NCBI GenBank assembly: GCA_002349565.1
Contig: DEDN01000011.1
Coordinates: 55,805-88,610, forward strand
From: Alphaproteobacteria bacterium UBA2903
GTDB lineage: Bacteria; Pseudomonadota; Alphaproteobacteria; CAAGCB01; CAG-977
DNA length: 32,806 nucleotides
Direction: 5' to 3'
In this document: positions 23,525-32,500 of the stretch, one piece after another
Position numbering within the stretch: position 1 is the first letter of the stretch
How the letters are laid out: the number at the start of each line of letters is the position of its first letter
Position numbers and translations under genes: made by a program
Notes under the pieces: generated by a model
The model's input: the letters and a program-made list of their open reading frames with translations, nothing else
The model's database searches: none
What the model was told of the DNA's origin: nothing

Positions 23525-25552
23525 TTATTTTCTGTTCGGCGGCACGGGGGAAACTTTGACCCTTTCGGGGAAAACGTCAATCAAGCGAACGTTTTGATCG
23601 TTTTTGCAAACTTCGTCCGCCTGACATTTCTGAATGACGGTCACCCGCGAATCCCGTTCCGCACCGCGCATATCCATAATCGTTTTATAGCCGCGGACGA
23701 CCTGGACGGTCATCACGACATAAGCGGACATTTTCTTTTTGTTGCGGGCGGAAATTTTGATTTCATAGAATCCCTCCGCATTGACGGGCGGTCTGCCCGA
23801 CAGGGTAATCGTTTTGGAATCAAAGAACATCCACGGCGGCAGCGGCGATCCGTCAATCAGCGTCGCCGTATACGCGACATCCCAGCCCAAATCCGCTTCG
23901 GCAAAGACGGTCGGCGGAATGACGACGACAAAGCGCGCATCCTCGACAACCCGCTTCATCGGCAAAGTCACGTTCAGGAACACGGGCGGACGATGCATCG
24001 GCACGGGCGGCAAACGCGGAGCGTCTTCGTTAGTGAAGCGTCCCATATCCCACGCTCCCATCACGCGTTCCAGCGCGCGGGAAATCGTATTCAGATCGTT
24101 TGACGCGAAATCTTCGGGCAAAGCGTCCAGCCCCAGCGTTGCGAACATGGTTCCCGTCGCATCCTGCAATTCGGCGAAATTCATCGCCATGCGCAATTTT
24201 GCGAACAAAGCGCGCGCGGCGGACGAAACGGCGGTCGCCTGAGCAATCTTATCGTCGTTTCCCGCATTTTCGTCGGACGATTGCTGAGCCAGCTGCTGCG
24301 CCACATTCGCAATTTCGACGCTGAGCTGATAAGTTTCTTTCGCCCCCTGATAGCGCGCCCATCCTAAATGGGTTTGCGTCAAAACAGCCATGGCAATGAC
24401 TTGCCTATTCAGATTGTCAACCGCTTCTTTGACCTCGGAAGTTGTTACCGTCTGCTGCATTTTCATCGGGTTCAGCAGGTTCATTCCGACCGCCGCAGCC
24501 GCTTGCAGCCACGACGAGTTGGTCAAATACGAATCGCTGTCATAGTTGGCGGAAGCGAACAAATTCAAGTTCGGCAACAGTTTGACCAAAGCTTTTTTGG
24601 CTTCCAATCTGGTATTTTGCAGCTTGTAGTCTTCGGCGCGCAATTCGGGACGGTTCATCAGCGCCAGCCATTCCAGTCTGTCCAAATTCGAACGGATTTC
24701 AGGCAAAACATAATTTCCGTCCTCCGAAGCGACCAAACGGAAACGCGTGCCGGGCTTCAGATTGATCAGGGAAGCCAGTTTTTCGCGCGCCATCTGCAAT
24801 TCTTTTTTCATTTCGCTCAGATCGCGCATCGTTTCCATCAGGGTCATCTGGTAATTCAAAACGTATGCGGGCTTTTCCCCCTGCCCTTCGCGCAGCATTT
24901 CCAAAACGGCGACGGCTTCTTCGGTCAAATCGTCGATTTCGGGAATCAGGCGTTCCGCCGCAACCGCCCGCCAAAACGCTTCCCGCACTTCTTGCAGCAA
25001 AGACTGCGTTTGCTTGCGGCGTTCCTCTTTGGAAATCAAGACCTTGTTCATATCTTGGCGCGCCTGATAATAGCTGACGCCGAAATCCAAAATGTTCCAA
25101 GACACCTGAATATCCGCAAATCCGTGCGTTTTTTCGCCGTATGCCGTCGGATCGGACAGCACGCCCGTTTTCATGGATTTGGATACGACGGCTTCGTAAT
25201 TGCTGCGTCCCGCATACCCCGCGTTCGCGGCGATCTGCGGCAGCATGTCCGTCGAACTCAAGTCCAGCCGTTTGACCGTCAGCGCCGTTTCCATCATTTT
25301 CAAGCGCGCGGTCAGATTGTATTTCAGCGCGCGCGCCATGGCGTCGTACAGCGTCATCGGTTTGAACACGACATCCGTGCGCTGATCGGCAAACATTTCC
25401 TGAATGTCGCGATCGACGCGGACGGCGCGCTCCCAATCGCTGAGCGGTTCGGGTTCGACCGTGCATGCGGCGGAAAAAGCCACGGCAACACCGGCGGTTA
25501 AAAATGACGTCCTTTTCCAAAATCTTTTTTGCTTTGCAAAGAAGTTGTTCAT
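23525..25552 (-). CDS. TolC-family outer-membrane efflux lipoprotein fused to an Ig-like domain
   Basis: The 675-residue protein starts with a long basic signal sequence and a possible lipobox (FSAAC, Cys30; Ser at -3 is not ideal). Residues about 65-500 read as an outer-membrane efflux protein: two related halves of long helices (ALKYNLTARLKMMETALT, then NRPELRAEDYKLQNTRLEAK) with the family's GY.. and WNILDFG strand motifs. TolC proteins form trimeric channels across the outer membrane. About 175 residues are added at the C-terminus, with PLPPWMFFDSKTITLSGRPP and NAEGFYEIKISARNKKKMSA matching a putative-Ig (He_PIG, cadherin-like) repeat, which is unusual for TolC. Two Cys near the end (KCQADEVCKN) may pair. 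The start overlaps the preceding gene's stop (ATGA). No inner-membrane pump gene is nearby. Confidence 0.82.
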   Translation of the reverse strand: MNNFFAKQKRFWKRTSFLTAGVAVAFSAACTVEPEPLSDWERAVRVDRDIQEMFADQRTDVVFKPMTLYDAMARALKYNLTARLKMMETALTVKRLDLSSTDMLPQIAANAGYAGRSNYEAVVSKSMKTGVLSDPTAYGEKTHGFADIQVSWNILDFGVSYYQARQDMNKVLISKEERRKQTQSLLQEVREAFWRAVAAERLIPEIDDLTEEAVAVLEMLREGQGEKPAYVLNYQMTLMETMRDLSEMKKELQMAREKLASLINLKPGTRFRLVASEDGNYVLPEIRSNLDRLEWLALMNRPELRAEDYKLQNTRLEAKKALVKLLPNLNLFASANYDSDSYLTNSSWLQAAAAVGMNLLNPMKMQQTVTTSEVKEAVDNLNRQVIAMAVLTQTHLGWARYQGAKETYQLSVEIANVAQQLAQQSSDENAGNDDKIAQATAVSSAARALFAKLRMAMNFAELQDATGTMFATLGLDALPEDFASNDLNTISRALERVMGAWDMGRFTNEDAPRLPPVPMHRPPVFLNVTLPMKRVVEDARFVVVIPPTVFAEADLGWDVAYTATLIDGSPLPPWMFFDSKTITLSGRPPVNAEGFYEIKISARNKKKMSAYVVMTVQVVRGYKTIMDMRGAERDSRVTVIQKCQADEVCKNDQNVRLIDVFPERVKVSPVPPNRK

Positions 25553-26466
25553 TTTTCACCTTTCCGTTTCATGGCTTTTTTCAAAATATTCAGCAGCCGT
25601 TCTTTTTCATCCGTTTCGGATTTTCGGATTTTCGCAAAATCGGACGGCGTGTCAAGCGCCAAATCGTATTTGTCCCACAAAGCCGCGTCTTGTTCCGTTA
25701 CATCCAATCCTGTGCCGATATCGACCAAGTCGTTGACCAGCAATCCCAAATCCGCCAGTTCGAAATCCCGCAAAGCCCCCGCCCCTTGCGTTTCCGCAGC
25801 GTAAATATCGGGGTTGGCGGCATAGTCGTCAACGACGTCATCCGCTTTTTCGGACAAAGCCGCATCCGCAGCGCGATTCAGCTTTCCCATAACGGAATCC
25901 AGCTGCGCATAAACGACGTCGATCAAAGCCAGTCCCGTTATGCCCTGCGTGTATTCCGCCCAGTTTTGAGCTTTTTCGTCAGCCGACCTGCTGCTTTCGA
26001 AACTGGAAATCATATCGGAGGCTTCCAAATCCACCCTGTCCAAATTTTCGATGAAATTCAAAGCCAGCGCATCCGTTTCGGGATAAACGGCGGATGAAAA
26101 GTCGGCAAGCGTGTCCACGGCATCGTTTACTTCGGCGCGTTCGTCATCAAATTCCTGTTTTTGTTCCGCCGCCGACAGCCGCCACATCAAAGCTTCCGCC
26201 TGCTGTTCAAAATCCTGTTCCTTGACAAACGCGCTTTTCAAGTACTCCGCCAAAGCATGCGCGTCCGTCCCCGCATTCCAAACATAATCAACAGGACGGG
26301 TTTGCAAAAAAGGAAAAACAAACACTTTTTGCAATGAAAAAGTGTTGTCCTGCGGCGTCAAAAACGCCGTTTTTTCCTGCGGAAGACAAGGTTGAGCCGA
26401 CAACACCGCCGACAAAAAAGCGACTGTTTTCAAATTGTTGCGGATGTGAGTCAAGCGCGTTTGCAT
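25549..26466 (-). CDS. Exported acidic helical protein, first gene of the TolC-like operon
   Basis: The ATG at 26466 is chosen because GGAG lies 8 bases upstream; a TTG five codons earlier lies inside that site. The 305-residue product begins with a signal sequence (RNNLKTVAFLSAVLSAQPC) ending near residue 27; that Cys is not in a good lipobox. The mature protein is Asp/Glu/Ala-rich and mostly helical (ADEKAQNWAEYTQGI, DSVMGKLNRAADAALSEKAD), then ends in a basic stretch, LLNILKKAMKRKGEK. No family is recognised. Coupling to the TolC-like gene by overlapping start and stop suggests a periplasmic partner, possibly in an adaptor-like role, but it lacks the lipoyl/hairpin pattern of membrane fusion proteins. 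Two hairpin-forming sequences lie within the early codons (26321-26369). Confidence 0.72.
   Translation of the reverse strand: MQTRLTHIRNNLKTVAFLSAVLSAQPCLPQEKTAFLTPQDNTFSLQKVFVFPFLQTRPVDYVWNAGTDAHALAEYLKSAFVKEQDFEQQAEALMWRLSAAEQKQEFDDERAEVNDAVDTLADFSSAVYPETDALALNFIENLDRVDLEASDMISSFESSRSADEKAQNWAEYTQGITGLALIDVVYAQLDSVMGKLNRAADAALSEKADDVVDDYAANPDIYAAETQGAGALRDFELADLGLLVNDLVDIGTGLDVTEQDAALWDKYDLALDTPSDFAKIRKSETDEKERLLNILKKAMKRKGEK
26321..26369. repeat. Two adjacent inverted repeats inside the 5' part of a coding region
   Basis: AACACTTTTT (26321-26330) and AAAAAGTGTT (26337-26346) are perfect 10-base arms. CGGCGT (26353-26358) and ACGCCG (26364-26369) follow 6 bases later and are trailed on the plus strand by six T, as in a terminator. 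Both lie about 100-145 bases inside the minus-strand gene that starts at 26466. Confidence 0.5.
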
Positions 26467-26528
26467 AAATTGAATCTCCAATCGATTTATCTTTTCAGAA
26501 AAAAGCTAAAAAAGTCTAAAGAAAACAA

Positions 26529-26557
26529 ATGACTTTGGTTCGTAAAACAGGTATATT
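26529..26557 (+). promoter_or_regulatory. Possible promoter of the hydF operon
   Basis: ATGACT (26529-26534, four of six matches) and TATATT (26552-26557) have a 17-base spacer, 34 bases before the hydF ATG. The match is moderate; the promoter for the divergent gene in the same gap was not resolved. Confidence 0.4.
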
Positions 26558-26591
26558 TCCCACAAAATCACACTTTTTCGAGGAGGATTCC

Positions 26592-27785
26592 ATGACTCAA
26601 ACGGCTCCGCGCGGGGAACGGCTGAATATCGGTTTGTTCGGACGCAGAAACGCAGGCAAATCATCCCTTTTGAACGCTTTGTGCGGACAGGAAGTTTCCA
26701 TTGTTTCCGATGTCGCTGGAACGACCACCGACGCCGTTTCCAAAATTTACGAACTCATCCCCGTCGGTCCCGTAACGTTCTTTGACACGGCGGGTGTGGA
26801 TGACAAGGGCGAAATCGGGCAAAAGCGTGTCAACGCCACGATGCGCGTGATGAAAAAAGTCGATATTGCCATGGTCATCACCGATGAAACGGGCGTCGGA
26901 GCGGAGGAAGACGTCTTAATCAAGGAATTAAAGGAGCTGGGCGTTCCGTTCGTTGTCGTGTTCAACAAATGCGACAAAGTGAACATCACGGGCTACGGTT
27001 TCGATTTTCCGACGATTTCCGTTTCCGCCAAAGACGGCGCGAATATCGAAGAACTGAAAGCTTTGCTGAAAAGCCTTGTCCCCGAATCGTTCAAAAAACG
27101 CCCGCCTTTGGTCGCGGATCTGATCAAAACGGGGGACACGGTCGTTTGTATTGCGCCGATTGACGCCTCCGCGCCGAAAGGACGCCTGATTTTGCCGCAA
27201 GTCCAAGTCATCCGCGACATTTTGGACGCAGGCGCATACGCTTACACCGTGCAAAATCAAAACGACTTTAAAGCCGCCACAGCCAATCTGAAAAATCCGC
27301 CCGCGCTGGTGATTACGGATTCCCAGCTTATCCGCGCGGTTGCCGAAACCGTGCCGCAGGACGTTCCTTTGACGACGTTTTCGACATTGTTCGCACGCTA
27401 TAAAGGCGATTTGAAAATTTTGCTGAACGGTGCGCAAAAACTGAAACATTTGACGGACGGCAGCCGTATTTTGATTGCGGAAGCGTGTTCTCACCACGTT
27501 CAGGACGACGACATCGCGCGCGTCAAAATGCCCGCGCTGATTCAAAAAGCCTGTGCGGGAAAAATCGACTTCAACTGGTGCGCAGGGATTGATTTCCCCG
27601 ACGATTTGGGCGACTACGACTTGGTTATTCATTGCGGCGGCTGCATGCTGACCAGACAGGAAACCTTGCGCCGTTTGAATGAGTGTGTGCGTTCAAACGT
27701 TCCCGTTACCAATTTCGGCATGGCTTTGTCCGCCGTGCAAGGCGTACTGGATCGCGTTACCGCTCCGTTCGGGGCAGCCGAATGA
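26592..27785 (+). CDS. hydF: [FeFe]-hydrogenase maturation GTPase HydF
   Basis: HydF is the scaffold on which the 2Fe subcluster of [FeFe] hydrogenase is assembled with HydE and HydG, before transfer to the hydrogenase. The ATG at 26592 follows GAGGAGG; an upstream frame extension is rejected. The 397 residues contain a GTPase domain with G1 GRRNAGKSS (17-25), the Thr triplet near 44-46, G3 DTAG (65-68) and G4 NKCD (125-128). Then come a dimerisation domain and a C-terminal iron-sulfur domain, where Cys299 (EACSHHVQ) and HCGGC (347-351) supply the diagnostic C-x-H...H-C-x-x-C ligands. These separate it from Era/MnmE-type GTPases. It is the first gene of a four-gene operon whose other members are envelope-related; hydE, hydG and the hydrogenase are not in the window. 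HydF is sparse in Alphaproteobacteria. Confidence 0.95.
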   Translation: MTQTAPRGERLNIGLFGRRNAGKSSLLNALCGQEVSIVSDVAGTTTDAVSKIYELIPVGPVTFFDTAGVDDKGEIGQKRVNATMRVMKKVDIAMVITDETGVGAEEDVLIKELKELGVPFVVVFNKCDKVNITGYGFDFPTISVSAKDGANIEELKALLKSLVPESFKKRPPLVADLIKTGDTVVCIAPIDASAPKGRLILPQVQVIRDILDAGAYAYTVQNQNDFKAATANLKNPPALVITDSQLIRAVAETVPQDVPLTTFSTLFARYKGDLKILLNGAQKLKHLTDGSRILIAEACSHHVQDDDIARVKMPALIQKACAGKIDFNWCAGIDFPDDLGDYDLVIHCGGCMLTRQETLRRLNECVRSNVPVTNFGMALSAVQGVLDRVTAPFGAAE

Positions 27786-28045
27786 ACCGCGCCGCTTTTG
27801 TTTTGACGCTGGCTTTGACGGGATGCGCCATTTTTGAATCGCATGAACAACCTTTCTACGAACGCCGCTACGCCTTGCCCGTCGAAGCACGCGAATGGGC
27901 GAAAACCGCACCGCTCAAGGATTTATGCCAAGCCACCAAAAACTGGCGTCCCGAAGCCATCCGCGACGCCGCTTTGAACGAAATTCACGCCCGCAAGATT
28001 GACACCCGCGCTTGTTATTACACGGGTATGGAACTGACGCCCTGA
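27782..28045 (+). CDS. Small lipoprotein, 87 residues, unknown function
   Basis: The ATG at 27782 overlaps the hydF stop as ATGA, so translation is coupled. The N-terminus MNRAAFVLTLALTGC carries a clear lipobox (LTGC, Cys15). The mature part is about 72 polar residues with the segment YALPVEAREWAKTAPLKDLC and two further Cys (DLC near residue 48, RACYY near residue 79) that could pair in the periplasm. I recognise no family. An open frame extends 33 codons upstream inside hydF, but it lacks a ribosome-binding site and would bury the signal peptide, so it is rejected. Its position directly behind hydF is not explained by any known hydrogenase role. Confidence 0.8.
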   Translation: MNRAAFVLTLALTGCAIFESHEQPFYERRYALPVEAREWAKTAPLKDLCQATKNWRPEAIRDAALNEIHARKIDTRACYYTGMELTP

Positions 28046-28056
28046 AAGGATACGCC

Positions 28057-28728
28057 ATGAATCTGAAACTGACGGAAAAACTGAACAAAGCCCGTTTGCT
28101 GAAACAAGCTTTCAAGCTGCCCGAAACCATTGAAGCGCTGAAAGAATGTCTGGCAATCGACCCGCATTGCGTCATCGCGTCGGCGCAGGCGGGATTGTGT
28201 TCGCTGATGACGGGCGAAACAGAACAGGCGGAAAGCTTTTTGAAACAAGCCGTCGATGACACAAACAAATCCGACGCGCCCGTTCTGGCGTACTACACGG
28301 CGGCGCTGATTGCGAACGGCAAGGACTGCGCCAATTGGCTGCCTTTGTGTTCCGATTTGCAGGATACTTTGCTGCTGGTTGCGGAAATGCAAAGCGAAAA
28401 AGGCAATCACATTGCGGTAATGCGCTTGATTGAAGTGTTGTCCGACAAATATCTGAATACGGCTTTGTTTAAAACACCGCAAGCACACTACCGTTTGATT
28501 CGTTTATTGGCGCGCGCGGGCGAAACGGAGCTTGCCGCAGAATTGGCGAACGGGCTGGCGGAGGAAACACCCGATTCATGGGAAGGTTTAGCCGCCCAAG
28601 CCGCCGTGGAAATGGCAAAGAAAGAGTACGACAAAGCGTATTCCCTGACTGTGCGGGCTTTGCAGCGCGGCGGTTCAAGCAGCCCGATGCTGGCGGCTCA
28701 ACAACATTGGCTGGCAATGAACAAATGA
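28057..28728 (+). CDS. TPR-repeat protein, cytoplasmic
   Basis: The ATG at 28057 follows AAAGGA by 7 bases and lies 11 bases after the lipoprotein stop. The 223-residue product has no signal peptide and consists of helical repeats of the tetratricopeptide type, for example KLPETIEALKECLAIDPHCV, AGLCSLMTGETEQAESFLKQ and ARAGETELAAELANGLAEET, ending with AAVEMAKKEYDKAYSLTVRA. TPR proteins are scaffolds for protein contacts; the partner is unknown. The overlap of its stop with the next gene's start (ATGA) places it firmly in the hydF-lipoprotein-TPR-lipoprotein operon. A longer frame upstream (15 codons) is rejected because the ribosome-binding site would fall inside it. Confidence 0.85.
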   Translation: MNLKLTEKLNKARLLKQAFKLPETIEALKECLAIDPHCVIASAQAGLCSLMTGETEQAESFLKQAVDDTNKSDAPVLAYYTAALIANGKDCANWLPLCSDLQDTLLLVAEMQSEKGNHIAVMRLIEVLSDKYLNTALFKTPQAHYRLIRLLARAGETELAAELANGLAEETPDSWEGLAAQAAVEMAKKEYDKAYSLTVRALQRGGSSSPMLAAQQHWLAMNK

Positions 28729-29441
28729 AAAAGAGCGCGCTTTTTCTTTCCTTTGCCCTATCCGCTTGCGTTACGCAAGAAAATCTGCATTCGACATCCG
28801 TTTATGTCAGTTCGAACATTCCCGCAGAGATTTACGTCAATAATTCAGAGATTTCCGAAGGCAAAACTCCCCGTCTGATAAAAAAGGACGGCGTTTCCTT
28901 AACCTTGACTTTGAAAGCCGCGGAACATCTTCCCGCCACAATCAAAGTGTATCAAGGCAAAAACATTCAAAAATCTACCATGTCAACCACATTCGGCGAT
29001 CCGCCAGTCGACCGTTTCGGGCTGGCGACCGGTGATTTCGATTTTATTCCGCATGGCTGCGACGGCAACAATCCTTTTATGTCAACGATGGTTTGGACAT
29101 GCCTCTCTTATATGGTTTCTTTTCCCGTTTCCATGGTTTTGGGAACGTCATCCGAAATCATCCGCCCAACCGTTCCTTATACGGTCGAAGAATACGAACC
29201 CAGTCAGCTTTACATCTATATGTTCAAAGAAAAACGTTCGGACGCGGAAAATAAATTATGGATGATCAGTCATTTCGTTTTGCGGAATTTTTCTTCAACC
29301 GCGATGAATCGAAACGAATTTATTGCCGCCTTGATGAAAATGACGGGATTGTCCGAAACGCAGTTAAACAATATCCTGGCTCAGAGCCATTCCCCCGACG
29401 AAGCCGCAAACGCCGTCATCCTAGCCGTTTTAAAAAACTGA
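28725..29441 (+). CDS. Lipoprotein with PEGA-like N-terminal domain
   Basis: The start overlaps the TPR gene stop (ATGA). MKKSALFLSFALSAC provides a lipobox (LSAC, Cys15). Residues about 22-80 resemble a PEGA-type beta-sandwich: VYVSSNIPAEIYVNNSEISE, GKTPRLIKKDG, then SLTLTLKAAEHLPATIKVYQ, matching the S-x-P-x-A-x-I/V-Y-V ... G-x-T-P pattern. A hydrophobic segment near residues 120-148 (MVWTCLSYMVSFPVSMVLGT) could be a second membrane contact. The C-terminal 60 residues are helical, with MTGLSETQLNNILAQSHSPD. This domain order is like uncharacterised envelope lipoproteins of Gram-negative bacteria. It closes the hydF operon and is followed by a strong terminator. Function unknown. Confidence 0.78.
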   Translation: MKKSALFLSFALSACVTQENLHSTSVYVSSNIPAEIYVNNSEISEGKTPRLIKKDGVSLTLTLKAAEHLPATIKVYQGKNIQKSTMSTTFGDPPVDRFGLATGDFDFIPHGCDGNNPFMSTMVWTCLSYMVSFPVSMVLGTSSEIIRPTVPYTVEEYEPSQLYIYMFKEKRSDAENKLWMISHFVLRNFSSTAMNRNEFIAALMKMTGLSETQLNNILAQSHSPDEAANAVILAVLKN

Positions 29442-29457
29442 ATTTGCTTTACCTTAC

Positions 29458-29486
29458 AAAAAAGCCCGCGTTTCCGCGGGCTTTTC
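29458..29486. terminator. Bidirectional terminator between the hydF operon and nifJ
   Basis: GCCCGCG (29464-29470), loop TTTC and CGCGGGC (29475-29481) form a perfect 7-bp stem with A tracts on the left and T tracts on the right, so it can stop transcription from both converging operons. Confidence 0.92.
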
Positions 29487-29503
29487 CGTTATAGCACACA
29501 GGC

Positions 29504-32500
29504 TTATTTTTCCGCAGCCAAGTGTTCGTACAGTTTGCGGCGTTCTTCCACCTGTTCCTGCGCGAATTTGACCAAGTTTTCATAGCGTTCCGGATTGGTC
29601 TTTTTGACAATCTGGAAGCGCGTTTCGTTCGCCATATAGTCAGCCATGGCTTTCGACGGTGCCTTGGAATCCAGCTGCAGCCCCGGTTTGCCTTCACGCA
29701 CGCGGCGCGGGTCAAAACGGTACAGAGGCCAGAAGCCCGCTTCAACAGCCGCTTTCTGGTGATCCAAGCCCTGTTCGCCGATTTCAAAGCCTTGGGCGAT
29801 ACAATGCGAGTACGCGATAATCAAGGACGGTCCGTTGAAGGATTCGGCTTCAACCATCGCTTTGATGACCTGCGCGTCGTTCGCGCCCAAAGCAACCTGA
29901 GCGACATAGACGTTTTCGGACGACATGGCAATCATGCCCAAGTCTTTGCGGGGCAAAGACTTACCGGCAACCGCGAATTTGGCGGACGCGCCAATCGGGG
30001 TCGCTTTGGACTGCTGACCGCCCGTGTTGGAATAAACGCCGGTATCCATGACCAGAATGTTGACATTCTTGCCCGAATACAAGACGTGGTCCAAACCGCC
30101 GTAGCCGATATCGTAAGCCCAGCCGTCGCCGCCCAGCGTCCAAACGGATTTTTCAACAAAGTAATCCGCCAAGCCGTTCAGCGTTTTCGCCGATTCCGAA
30201 TTCATCGAAGCCAATTTGGCTTTCAACGCTTCGACGCGGACGCGCTGTTCTTGGATTTCGGCGTCGTTCGTCTGCGGCGCGGTCAAAATCGCGTTGGTCA
30301 AATCGCCGCCGACTTCGCTTTCCAAGTCTTTAATCAACTGGTGAGCGTAGTTTTTCTGGAAGTCGATGGACAAACGCATACCCAGACCGAATTCCGCGGC
30401 GTCTTCGAACAACGAGTTCGACCAAGCCGGACCGCGGCCGTTCGCGTCTTTCGCGTACGGAGTGGTCGGCAGGTTGCCGCCGTAAATGGACGAACAGCCC
30501 GTTGCGTTGGCAATCATCAAACGATCGCCGAACAACTGTGTCAGCAATTTGACATACGGCGTTTCACCGCACCCGGCGCAAGAACCGGAAAATTCAAACA
30601 ACGGACGCAGCAGCTGAACGTTTTTGACCAGTTTCTTTTCAATCTTGGTCCGATCGACGTCAGGCAAAGACATAAAGAAGTCGAAATTCTTCTTTTCCTG
30701 TTCCAGATGCGGCGCGATCGGTTCCATATTGATTGCTTTTTTGGTCGGATCTTCTTTGTTTTTCGCCGGACAAGCGCGCGTGCACAAAGAGCAGCCCGTG
30801 CAGTCTTCCGGAGCGACCTGAATGATCCAAGCGGAATCGGCAAAGTCCTTGCCTTTGAACGCGGCGGATTTAAAGCCGGCCGGAGCCTTCTTCAGATCTT
30901 CGTTCGTTGCGACTTTGGCGCGGATCGCCGCATGCGGGCAGACCATGGCGCATTTGCCGCACTGAATACATGTATTCGGATCCCACACGGGAATATCCGA
31001 AGCAATGCAGCGCTTTTCATACTGCGTTGTCGCCGTCGGCCATGTTCCGTCAACGGTCCAGCCGAAATCGGAAACTTTCAGTTCTTCGCCCTTGCCTTCC
31101 AAAATCTTTCCGGCAACCTTGCGCACCAATTCCGGCGCCGTTTCCGGAACGCCCGGCAGACGGTGCAGTTTGGAAGTTGGTTTTTCCGTTACCTTGATTT
31201 CATGCAGGTGAGCCAGAGAAGCGTCCACAGCGGCGAAGTTCTTTTCAACCAGCGCCTGACCTTTTTTGGAATAGGTCTTTTCAATGGATTTCTTAATGGC
31301 GGCAATCGCTTCGTCGCGCGGCAGAACGCCGGACAAAGCGAAGTAGCAGGTCTGCATAATCGTGTTGATGCGGCGACCCATGCCCGTCTGTTTGGCGACT
31401 TCGACAGCGTCGATCGAATACAGTTTCAAGTGCTTCTTGATAATTTCTTCCTGAACTTCGACCGGCAAGTGGTTCCAAACTTCTTCCGCTTTGAACGGAG
31501 CGTTCAGCAGAAACACGGCGCCGTCTTTCGCCTGCGCCAGCATGTCGATTTTTTCCAAGAACGGGAAGTGGTGGCACGCAACAAAGTCCGCTTTGTTAAT
31601 CAAATACGGAGCATTGATGACGTGGTTCGCGAAACGCAAGTGCGACGTGGTCATCGCGCCCGATTTTTTCGAGTCGTACACAAAGTAGGCTTGACCGTAA
31701 ACACCGTCTTCGCCCGCGATGATTTTAATCGAGTTTTTGTTCGCGCCGACCGTTCCATCAGCACCCAAGCCGAAGAAAATGGCGCGTTTGACGTCTTCGT
31801 CTTCGATATCGAACGAATTGTCGACGTCCAAAGACAAGTGTGTCACGTCGTCCGTCAGACCGACCGTAAAGCGGGTCTTGGGTTCGGCTTTTTCAGCGTT
31901 TTCAAACACGGCTTTCGCCATGGCGGGGGTGTATTCTTTGGAAGACAGACCGTAGCGGCCGCCGATAACGCGCGGCATCGTTTTCAGCTTGCCCGCCGCA
32001 AAAGCGTCGGCAACGGCGGAAACGACATCCAAGAACAACGGTTCGCCCTGTGCGCCGGCTTCCTTCGTGCGGTCCATGACGGCAATCGTTTTGACCGTCG
32101 CAGGCAGAGCTTTAATCAGTTCTTTCGCAGGGAACGGACGATACAGGTGAATCTTGACGACACCGTATTTTTTGTCTTTCAGATGAGCAACCGTGGCTTC
32201 GGTCGTATCGGCGCCCGAACCCATGATGACAACGACCTGTTCGGCGTCTTTGGCACCGACGTAATCGACCAAGTGATACTGACGACCCGTAATTTTGGCG
32301 TATTTGTCCATCGCTTCCTGAACGACCGCGCCGCATTTGTCATAATACGGGTTGGCGGCTTCGCGGATCTGGAAGAACACGTCGGGGTTCTGCGCCGTTC
32401 CGCGCAAGACGGGGTGATCCGGCGTCAAAGCGTGTTCGCGGTTGAAGTTCATCGGCAGACCGTCGACGAATTCGCGCAGCTGATCGTCGGAAATGACTTC

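Noticed and set aside
23525..25552. A complete tripartite efflux pump around the TolC-like gene
   Set aside because: Neither neighbour has the features of a membrane fusion protein or of an RND, ABC or MFS pump.
26529..26591. 21-codon N-terminal extension of HydF
   Set aside because: The strong GAGGAGG site precedes the ATG at 26592, and the extension would overlap the likely promoter.
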